Position numbers and translations under genes: made by a program. 5,294 nt of DNA from Verrucomicrobiales bacterium (GTDB taxonomy: Bacteria > Verrucomicrobiota > Verrucomicrobiia > Limisphaerales > UBA1096). Each line of letters starts with the position of its first letter. Positions within the stretch are counted from its first letter, which is position 1. Positions 1-4,674 of the stretch are shown here, in pieces. The stretch is from assembly GCA_002721375.1 (NCBI GenBank), contig PBKH01000009.1:49886-55179 (forward strand). Reading direction: 5' to 3'. The notes under the pieces were generated by a model. The model searched no databases, was not told where the DNA came from, and worked only from the letters and a program-made list of their open reading frames with translations.

Positions 1-624
1 GTCATTATTGCTCACTGAAACCATCCCGCTAAAAACCACCCTACCCGGCTCTAGGTAAAACCGTTGAGATGTGATTTGAAGCGGATCCAAACTGTTTGAG
101 GACTCTTTAATTTTTTGCGTTTGCCCAAGCGGACTACGAGTGAGGCCTTTGTCCAGATTAGCCTCAATGTTACTTGATACGGATAAAGTCGGCCCGACCA
201 AGTTCCCGGAAAAACCAACGCCCTTGAGCTGCATCTGGCCATCACCCGTAGTGAGTGAAAGTGCCCCGGGTGAGCGAATAGTTTTTTTATCCTGATCGAA
301 TAGACATTCGCTAGCAATGAATACAAGGTTGGTCTTGCCATCGGCCGTAACCGTGACTAATCGTGGATCAGTCAAGGCCAGCATGCCATCGGCCTGAAAC
401 ACCGCCTCGGTACCGGTAAGGATAGAAATTCGCCGACTGTCAGCCGATTTTTCTGCAATACGGAACCGACCTGTGCTAGCACCATCCTGACCAAGCGCGC
501 AGGTTGGCTTAGCGGACAGAAGATACGCCGCTAAAACCAGAATCACCCATGATGTCTTTGGCAACACGACTGCGCCAAGTTTGAAATTGGAACGCGAACT
601 TAAAAATATTTTTCTTCGCGCCAT
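1..624 (-). CDS. LptC/LptA-like (OstA-like) periplasmic lipopolysaccharide-export protein, partial (C-terminus beyond left edge)
   Basis: The minus frame is open for 208 codons from an ATG at 624 to the window edge, with no stop. Residues about 24-43 form a hydrophobic segment after a basic N-terminus, so a signal peptide or signal anchor is likely. Residues about 66-158 alternate in a beta-strand pattern typical of the LptC fold: a Leu-Phe-Asp turn (108-110), Ile-Arg-Ser-Pro-Gly (116-120), then a Gly-Val-Gly-Phe element (135-138). After a polar linker, residues 183-208 look like the start of an OstA/LptA repeat (Arg-Phe-Tyr, then Val-Val-Phe-x-Gly-x-Val-x-Val). LptC and LptA carry lipopolysaccharide across the periplasm between LptB2FG and LptD. 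The ATG lies 7 bases after the lipA stop, with AGGGA about 12 bases upstream. Assignment rests on fold-style resemblance without a decisive motif; another secreted beta-jellyroll protein is possible. No lptB or lptF/G is visible. Confidence 0.6.
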   Translation of the reverse strand, partial: MARRKIFLSSRSNFKLGAVVLPKTSWVILVLAAYLLSAKPTCALGQDGASTGRFRIAEKSADSRRISILTGTEAVFQADGMLALTDPRLVTVTADGKTNLVFIASECLFDQDKKTIRSPGALSLTTGDGQMQLKGVGFSGNLVGPTLSVSSNIEANLDKGLTRSPLGQTQKIKESSNSLDPLQITSQRFYLEPGRVVFSGMVSVSNND

Positions 625-631
625 CAAAAAC

Positions 632-1519
632 TCAATCCCTAGACGTCAACTGAAACTCGTCTGCATGATACGAACTACGCACCATCGGCCCGCTTGCCAC
701 GTGGCGGAAGCCCATATTAAAAGCCAAGGCACCGTATTCATCGAACTTGGCGGGTGTCACATACTCAACAACAGGCAAGTGGCATGGGCTAGGCTGCATA
801 TATTGGCCCAATGTAAGAATGTCGCATTTTACCAAACGCAAATCCTCCATCGCCTCCAGTAACTCATCTTCAGTCTCGCCTAGGCCAAGCATTAAGCCAG
901 ACTTTGTATAAAGATAACCGACGCCACGCTCCCTAGCCTTGCGCAACACCTCGAGTGACCGTTCATAAAGGGCACGAGAACGCACGGAAGGCGTCAACCG
1001 ACGCACCGTCTCAAGATTATGGTTGAAAATTTCCGGCTTGGCATCAAGGACCATTTGCAGCGCATCATCTTTTTCGAGGAAATCTGGAACGAGCACCTCG
1101 ATAATGATACCCGGATTTCGACTCCGAACGGCATTGATCGTTGCTTGAAAATGAGCAGCTCCTCCGTCGGCAAGGTCGTCCCGAGCCACGGCAGTAATCA
1201 CAACGTGACCTAGCCTCAATCGGAACGTCGCCTCAGCAACGCGTTCCGGCTCGGAACTCTCAAGTGGCAGCGGCTTGGCAGTATTAACCGCGCAAAAACC
1301 GCAAGCACGTGTACACCGATCTCCAGCTATCATGAATGTAGCCGTGCCCTTGCTCCAGCATTCCCAGTGATTAGGACACTTGGCACTTTCACAGACAGTG
1401 TGCAGATTCAACTCCTCCAGTAGACTACGCGTTCGTGTGAAGGCACTGCTACTAGGCAGTTTCACCCGAAGCCACTCGGGAATGCGTTTTCGCTGCTGAA
1501 TAGGTAATGCGTCAGACAT
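632..1519 (-). CDS. lipA: Lipoyl synthase (radical SAM)
   Basis: LipA inserts two sulfur atoms into protein-bound octanoyl groups (E2 subunits of 2-oxoacid dehydrogenases, GcvH), using S-adenosylmethionine. Both iron-sulfur signatures are intact: the auxiliary-cluster cysteines C43, C48 and C54 (CX4CX5C) and the radical-SAM cysteines C69, C73 and C76 (CX3CX2C). The C-terminal RSSY motif, whose serine ligates the auxiliary cluster, is at 281-284. Other family blocks are present: Phe-Asn-His-Asn-Leu-Glu-Thr-Val (165-172), Thr-Lys-Ser-Gly-Leu-Met-Leu-Gly-Leu-Gly-Glu-Thr (205-216) and Leu-Thr-Leu-Gly-Gln-Tyr (235-240). The length of 295 residues is normal, so the gene looks complete and functional. 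The usual SVDRDDLPDGG block reads AVARDDLADGG (110-120). It sits 14 bases after the glutaredoxin-like gene and 7 bases before the LptC-like gene. No strong ribosome binding site is visible. lipB, the usual partner, is not in the window. Confidence 0.97.
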   Translation of the reverse strand: MSDALPIQQRKRIPEWLRVKLPSSSAFTRTRSLLEELNLHTVCESAKCPNHWECWSKGTATFMIAGDRCTRACGFCAVNTAKPLPLESSEPERVAEATFRLRLGHVVITAVARDDLADGGAAHFQATINAVRSRNPGIIIEVLVPDFLEKDDALQMVLDAKPEIFNHNLETVRRLTPSVRSRALYERSLEVLRKARERGVGYLYTKSGLMLGLGETEDELLEAMEDLRLVKCDILTLGQYMQPSPCHLPVVEYVTPAKFDEYGALAFNMGFRHVASGPMVRSSYHADEFQLTSRD

Positions 1520-1533
1520 GCTTTGCTAAATCG

Positions 1534-1782
1534 TCAACCGAGTTCCTCCCAAAAACGGGCCAACTCGTCTACCCCAAAATCAGCCAATATCTCTCCGTCG
1601 ACCTCGATCACTGGAGCACAAGTTTGGCCGCTTAGTCGAATCATCTCGTCCCAAGCGGCAGAGTCGGATGTAACGTCAACCGTGTTGTATTTCATTTGGT
1701 TTCGGTCGAGCCACTCCATCGCATCGGCACACCAGCCGCAAAACGGCTTGATGAAAAGTCGAACAGTCGAAGGTTGGTACAT
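1534..1782 (-). CDS. Glutaredoxin-like thioredoxin-fold protein with CGWC active site
   Basis: This is a small cytoplasmic thioredoxin-fold protein of 82 residues from the ATG at 1782. The N-terminal strand VRLFIK leads into Pro-Phe-Cys-Gly-Trp-Cys (residues 13-18), a dithiol active site. A cis-proline loop follows at about residues 54-62 (Thr-Cys-Ala-Pro-Val-Ile-Glu-Val-Asp-Gly), then a C-terminal helix ending in Phe-Trp-Glu-Glu-Leu-Gly. Glutaredoxins reduce disulfides or glutathione mixed disulfides, and some handle Fe-S clusters; the CGWC site points to dithiol redox chemistry and away from the CGFS cluster carriers. A GTG at 1806 would add eight residues. I prefer ATG because AGGG (1791-1794) sits 8 bases upstream of it and the fold starts directly after it. 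It lies between a cupin gene and lipA and is probably cotranscribed with both. An extra cysteine, C55, two residues before the cis-proline, is unusual. The exact substrate is unknown. Confidence 0.9.
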   Translation of the reverse strand: MYQPSTVRLFIKPFCGWCADAMEWLDRNQMKYNTVDVTSDSAAWDEMIRLSGQTCAPVIEVDGEILADFGVDELARFWEELG

Positions 1783-1790
1783 TACCTTGG

Positions 1791-1794
1791 CCCT
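1791..1794 (-). promoter_or_regulatory. Ribosome binding site deciding the glutaredoxin start
   Basis: On the minus strand AGGG lies 8 bases upstream of the ATG at 1782, a good Shine-Dalgarno distance. A second, closer AAGG (1785-1788) overlaps the spacer. No comparable motif precedes the alternative GTG at 1806, so this site favours the shorter protein. Confidence 0.5.
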
Positions 1795-1837
1795 AGCCAA
1801 GCCCACTGTGAGGTCAAAACCCAGCTAGAGCAATCTT

Positions 1838-2212
1838 TCAAGCTTCACCCAGCTCAGTGAGGACCGTATCGTCATGCTCATAGCCTGGCGCGCAGGAGCA
1901 TATCAGACGCAGCGGCTCGTGCCCGGTATTCCAGAGTTTGTGCGCTTGACCAGACGGAATCGCAATAGCATCGCCGGGCCGCACGTCGCGCTCTAGTTGG
2001 CCTAGCTTAATCCGCCCCATGCCATGAGTGATGTAGTATATCTCCTCTGCCCGTGGATGATAATGCTCCATCGTCGCGCCGCCTACTGCGATACGTGCCT
2101 CAGCTAGGCTTTGATTGCGAATGATTGAATTGCGATGCGCCAGCAATTCCCGAATCTCCGAACCATCCTTGGTTCGAAACGGTTCGGCCTGATCTATATT
2201 TACAATGTCCAT
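1838..2212 (-). CDS. Single-domain cupin protein
   Basis: This is a small cytoplasmic beta-barrel protein (124 residues, no signal peptide). Cupin motif 1 is complete: Gly-x5-His50-x-His52-x3-Glu56-x7-Gly64. Motif 2 is also complete: Gly80-x5-Pro86-x-Gly88-x2-His91-x3-Asn95. The two histidines, the glutamate and the motif-2 histidine are the expected metal ligands, so a mononuclear metal site is likely. The tail carries Cys-Ser-Cys-Ala-Pro-Gly-Tyr-Glu-His-Asp-Asp-Thr (105-116). The family covers sugar isomerases, dioxygenases and non-catalytic sensors, so the reaction cannot be read from sequence. The ATG follows the stop of the upstream dehydratase gene by only 3 bases, which implies translational coupling. 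By association it may act on a sugar or sugar acid from the same pathway, but that is inference; the genes on its other side have unrelated roles. Confidence 0.92.
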   Translation of the reverse strand: MDIVNIDQAEPFRTKDGSEIRELLAHRNSIIRNQSLAEARIAVGGATMEHYHPRAEEIYYITHGMGRIKLGQLERDVRPGDAIAIPSGQAHKLWNTGHEPLRLICSCAPGYEHDDTVLTELGEA

Positions 2213-2215
2213 TGA

Positions 2216-3760
2216 TTAAAGTGTTGGACCCAGCATCCAAGGGGCAAACTCCTCGTCACCCATACCAACCTGTTCGCTCTTGGTTTTTTCACCCCCTGCG
2301 ACGGCTAAAATCTTATCGTAAATCCGCCTACCCACGTCCGCAACTGACTCGGTGCCCTCCAGAATTTTGCCGGCATTTATATCCATGTCTTCCTCCATCC
2401 AGTTGTACATTGGGGTGTTCGTTGCAACCTTGATACAAGGCGAAGGCTTGCAGCCATAAACACTACCACGCCCAGTGGTGAAAACACCGACATTGCAGCC
2501 ACCGCTGATGAGCCCTGTCATACTTACCGGATCATTGCCAGGGGTGTCCATAAAGCACAAACCTCTAGACTCGATCGGCTCGGCATAATCGTAAACAGCC
2601 GACAGTGGCGCCTTACCCGCCTTGGCCACCGCACCAAGACTCTTCTCAAATATCGTGGTTAAGCCACCTTCCTTGTTGCCCGGTGAAGGGTTGTTATCGA
2701 TGGTCGAGCCGAACATTGCGGTGTGTTTCTCCCACCAACGAACTTGGGAGACCAGTTTCTCACCAACTTCGCGCGTTATAGCACGGCAGGTGAGTAAATG
2801 TTCTGCACCGTATATCTCGGTTGTCTCACCAAAAACGGATGCCGCGCCCTGACGCACAAGTTCATCCGATGCAATTCCAAGTGCGGGATTTGCCGTGATG
2901 CCACTGTTAGCATCTGAGCCACCACAGTTCATCGCAAGTGTGAGTTTGGAAACCGATTGTGACGTTCGCTTTTGATCATTGACCGTGGGTAGCATTTTTT
3001 CTATTGCCTTAACCGCTGACTCGACGGTTTTCCGAACACCGCCAGTTTGCTGAATGGTCAAGAACAAAGGGGGCTGTTCTCCATCCTTCAAAAGATCGAG
3101 TTCATACTTTTCCACTAAACTGGGAACCTGATTCACCTCGCAGCCCAACCCGACCAGTACATAGCCCCCTATGTTTGGATGTCGCGCCATCCCCGCAATG
3201 ACACGTTGCAATACCTCATGACCATGTTTTGGATCGTAACTGCAACCACCCTTATGGGTGAACGCAACCACACCATCCACATTGGGAAAATTGCCCTTCA
3301 GATCGGTGAACCGGAAGTGGTCAGCCACATACCGAGCAACCGAAGCAGAACAGTTCACACTTGATATAACACCTAGATAATTTCGAGTACCGACCCGACC
3401 GCCTGGCCGAGCGTAACCGCTAAAGGTATTCTGCTCACATTCCAGTTTCGGCAAGTCAGATGGTTTTTCACAATAATTATAATCCCTGCTAACCTCCTTT
3501 AATTCGACATTATGAGTATGCACCCACTCGCCCGGCTCTATGTTGGTCTTTGCAAATCCAATTATCTGACCATATTTAATTAACTTACCGCCGGAAGCCA
3601 CAGGCTTTAGGGAGACCTTATGTCCTCCAGGAACAGTTTGCCTCAAGTCAACATAACCATGATCTGCTAACGCTTTAGTTCCACTTTTGAGCGTACGACA
3701 TAAAGTGGCCACGTTATCTTGAGAATCAAGAATGATCAGGTCAGTTGAAGTGTTCGGCAT
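2216..3760 (-). CDS. UxaA/GarD-family sugar-acid dehydratase (altronate or galactarate dehydratase-like)
   Basis: Enzymes of this family remove water from D-altronate or D-galactarate to give 2-keto-3-deoxy sugar acids in hexuronate and aldarate catabolism. From the ATG at 3760 the protein has 514 residues, close to E. coli UxaA and GarD. Residues about 8-88 form a SAF-type domain ending in His-Thr-His-Asn (81-84). The catalytic part starts at Gly-Arg-Val-Gly-Thr-Arg-Asn-Tyr (121-128) and holds Thr-His-Lys-Gly-Gly-Cys (168-173), Cys-Gly-Gly-Ser-Asp-Ala-Asn-Ser-Gly (279-287), Phe-Met-Asp-Thr-Pro-Gly (403-408), Thr-Thr-Gly-Arg-Gly-Ser (428-433) and the terminal Pro-Trp-x-Leu-Gly-Pro. A GTG at 3784 would add eight residues, but it abuts the U-tract of the upstream terminator and ATG fits family N-termini better. 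Neither start has a clear ribosome binding site. The real substrate is not determined: no reductase, isomerase, KDG kinase or aldolase gene lies nearby. It heads the five-gene block. Confidence 0.93.
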   Translation of the reverse strand: MPNTSTDLIILDSQDNVATLCRTLKSGTKALADHGYVDLRQTVPGGHKVSLKPVASGGKLIKYGQIIGFAKTNIEPGEWVHTHNVELKEVSRDYNYCEKPSDLPKLECEQNTFSGYARPGGRVGTRNYLGVISSVNCSASVARYVADHFRFTDLKGNFPNVDGVVAFTHKGGCSYDPKHGHEVLQRVIAGMARHPNIGGYVLVGLGCEVNQVPSLVEKYELDLLKDGEQPPLFLTIQQTGGVRKTVESAVKAIEKMLPTVNDQKRTSQSVSKLTLAMNCGGSDANSGITANPALGIASDELVRQGAASVFGETTEIYGAEHLLTCRAITREVGEKLVSQVRWWEKHTAMFGSTIDNNPSPGNKEGGLTTIFEKSLGAVAKAGKAPLSAVYDYAEPIESRGLCFMDTPGNDPVSMTGLISGGCNVGVFTTGRGSVYGCKPSPCIKVATNTPMYNWMEEDMDINAGKILEGTESVADVGRRIYDKILAVAGGEKTKSEQVGMGDEEFAPWMLGPTL

Positions 3761-3784
3761 AGATTCACATGCAATGATTAACAC

Positions 3785-3810
3785 AAAAAAAGCCCGCAGT
3801 TAAGCGGGCT
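3785..3810 (-). terminator. Rho-independent terminator of the secreted repeat-protein gene
   Basis: Read on the minus strand, a perfect 7-bp stem (AGCCCGC / GCGGGCT, 3804-3810 with 3791-3797) closes a 6-base loop and runs straight into seven Us (3785-3791, one shared with the stem). It begins 26 bases after the stop codon of the 3837-4493 gene and ends 24 bases before the ATG of the dehydratase gene. The plus strand has no U-run after the hairpin, so it acts in the minus direction only. Confidence 0.93.
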
Positions 3811-3840
3811 ATAGTAAAACGTTTTAAGAATTGCGATCAG
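3811..3840 (-). promoter_or_regulatory. Possible promoter for the five-gene block, overlapping the terminator
   Basis: The minus strand reads TACTAT at 3811-3816, five of six matches to the -10 consensus. The best -35 in range is weak: CTGATC (3835-3840, 18-base spacer) matches three of six and overlaps the upstream stop codon. Transcription would start near 3804, inside the terminator hairpin, so the new transcript would lack the first stem arm and escape termination. This is tentative; the alternative is read-through of the terminator. Confidence 0.25.
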
Positions 3841-4493
3841 GGAGCGTTATAACGCGCAGGATCAAGACCTGGTGAAGCAGTTACTGGAGTCGGAGCAGAC
3901 GTAGGGAAAGTAACGCTGGAATCAGCCACCGACCCGTCAGCTCCCAATGCAGCAATAGGAGAACTTACAGTGGAAATAACACCCTTTGAATCAGAACTTC
4001 CCCCTGCGAGCACAGCTTGGTTCACCGACCGGAACAACGATGGCACTGCAGCCACAACCGTGTTGTAGACCATCTGATGTTTAGTAGCCTTGGTTACTTT
4101 AAGAATGGCGACAGTGATCTTCCCACTTTTTGCAGGTGCAGATTTGGCAGCTGCCCGAGCAATATCTTTTGTGTATTGAGGAGTCAGTTTAACCGCCTCG
4201 GCTGCTAGTTTATCCGCAGAATCGGGTACCAATGCACAAATGAAACTCACTACTGATACGCAAGTTGACGGTTTCTTTGAAACAGCCGCCCTCAGTACTT
4301 CCATTGCTGTCTCTGCCTTATCAAGCTTTTCAGCATTTGATACCAATGTGTTGGCAATATAAGCGATTTCCGCACCTGGCGCTTTTTCGAAGGCAGCCTT
4401 GATTGCTTTCTTGTCTACTTCAGCTGTTGCAGTACTTATTCCAAAAGAAACTGCAAGAGCCAAGCCAACAAATAAACGTGTGTTCTTTTTCAT
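3837..4493 (-). CDS. Secreted alanine-rich helical-repeat protein of unknown function
   Basis: I do not recognise a named family. The 218-residue protein starts with a clear Sec signal peptide: Met-Lys-Lys, a hydrophobic core at 7-20, then Thr-Ala-Thr-Ala with probable cleavage after A24. The mature part to about residue 162 is alanine- and lysine-rich and predicted helical. It contains a degenerate repeat beginning Ala-(Val/Phe)-x-(Lys/Leu)-x-Pro at residues 34, 70 and 100, with a divergent copy near 132, and a second proline or turn about 15 residues later. Only two cysteines exist, C78 and C86, eight residues apart within the second repeat, and could form a disulfide after export. The last 55 or so residues are a Ser/Pro/Ala/Gly-rich, probably disordered tail. 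There is no lipobox, transmembrane segment or catalytic motif. It has its own promoter and terminator, so it is probably monocistronic. A structural or envelope role is only a guess. Confidence 0.88.
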   Translation of the reverse strand: MKKNTRLFVGLALAVSFGISTATAEVDKKAIKAAFEKAPGAEIAYIANTLVSNAEKLDKAETAMEVLRAAVSKKPSTCVSVVSFICALVPDSADKLAAEAVKLTPQYTKDIARAAAKSAPAKSGKITVAILKVTKATKHQMVYNTVVAAVPSLFRSVNQAVLAGGSSDSKGVISTVSSPIAALGADGSVADSSVTFPTSAPTPVTASPGLDPARYNAP

Positions 4494-4515
4494 GCTTTAG
4501 TTGTTAAAGTCTTCT

Positions 4516-4527
4516 GCCGCAAACGGC
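4516..4527 (-). promoter_or_regulatory. Short hairpin at the predicted 5' end of the repeat-protein mRNA
   Basis: GCCG-TTTG-CGGC on the minus strand gives a perfect 4-bp GC stem with a 4-base loop. If the -10 at 4535-4540 is right, the transcript starts at about 4528, so this stem would be its first structure. A 5'-terminal stem-loop can protect messages from decay, as in ompA; that role is inferred here. Confidence 0.35.
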
Positions 4528-4534
4528 TGGAGCA

Positions 4535-4562
4535 ATTTCAACACGGTTTCGGCAAGTGTCAA
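4535..4562 (-). promoter_or_regulatory. Sigma-70-type promoter of the secreted repeat-protein gene
   Basis: On the minus strand a perfect TTGACA -35 (4557-4562) is followed after 16 bases by TGAAAT (4535-4540, four of six matches to TATAAT). The predicted start near 4528 gives a leader of about 35 bases before the ATG at 4493. No strong Shine-Dalgarno motif is seen in the leader. Confidence 0.6.
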
Positions 4563-4567
4563 CCCGA

Positions 4568-4600
4568 AAAATAAAAATTTTTGTTCTTTTTTATTCATAA
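4568..4600 (-). promoter_or_regulatory. A/T-rich UP-element-like tract
   Basis: Directly upstream of the TTGACA box is a run of A- and T-tracts almost free of G and C, including the palindrome AAAAATTTTT (4573-4582). Its position, starting some 6 bases upstream of the -35, matches UP elements that bind the RNA polymerase alpha subunit and raise transcription. It could equally be curved DNA serving both divergent genes. Confidence 0.4.
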
Positions 4601-4620
4601 CAAAATCAGCCTATTTTCAC

Positions 4621-4648
4621 TTGTTTTGTTCAAAAAACACCTCATATT
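4621..4648 (+). promoter_or_regulatory. Candidate promoter of the rightward CehA/McbA-like gene
   Basis: TTGTTT (4621-4626) and CATATT (4643-4648) are separated by 16 bases, each matching its consensus at four of six positions. A start near 4655 would give a leader of about 20 bases before the ATG at 4675. The only purine-rich stretch before that ATG (AAGCAGA, 4665-4671) is a poor ribosome binding site. The surrounding AT-rich sequence makes chance matches likely. Confidence 0.35.
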
Positions 4649-4674
4649 GGCCATCTTTCACCCAAGCAGAAACC

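Larger units (their letters stand above)
4494..4674. other. Divergent intergenic region
   Basis: This 181-base gap separates the leftward repeat-protein gene from the rightward CehA/McbA-like gene. It holds the leftward TTGACA promoter, the A/T-rich tract, a 5'-end hairpin and a weaker rightward promoter candidate. An imperfectly placed inverted repeat, AACAAAA (4599-4605) and TTTTGTT (4624-4630), brackets the centre, but in such AT-rich DNA it may be chance. No small gene or structured RNA is evident. Confidence 0.7.

Noticed and set aside
51..341. Minus-strand open frame of 96 codons
   Set aside because: It overlaps the LptC-like frame out of phase, lacks a signal or domain and has an unstructured, Arg-rich composition typical of a shadow frame.
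581..862. Plus-strand open frame of 93 codons opposite the end of lipA
   Set aside because: It lies antisense to the conserved lipA C-terminus and the start of the LptC-like gene and shows no recognisable protein features.
1207..1213. AVARDDLADGG variation in LipA as evidence of altered function
   Set aside because: All cluster-ligating cysteines and the RSSY motif are intact, and from memory similar ARDDL variants occur in LipA of other phyla, so this looks like ordinary divergence.
1523..1828. Plus-strand open frame of 101 codons opposite the glutaredoxin gene
   Set aside because: It is fully antisense to a gene with clear active-site motifs; its composition (Ser/Pro-rich) is that of a reverse-complement shadow.
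2125..2433. Plus-strand open frame opposite the cupin-dehydratase junction
   Set aside because: It covers the ends of two well-supported genes on the other strand and has no family resemblance.
4599..4630. Inverted repeat AACAAAA / TTTTGTT as a regulator operator
   Set aside because: The arms are short, low-complexity and lie in AT-rich DNA, so chance is a sufficient explanation; noted only in the intergenic description.
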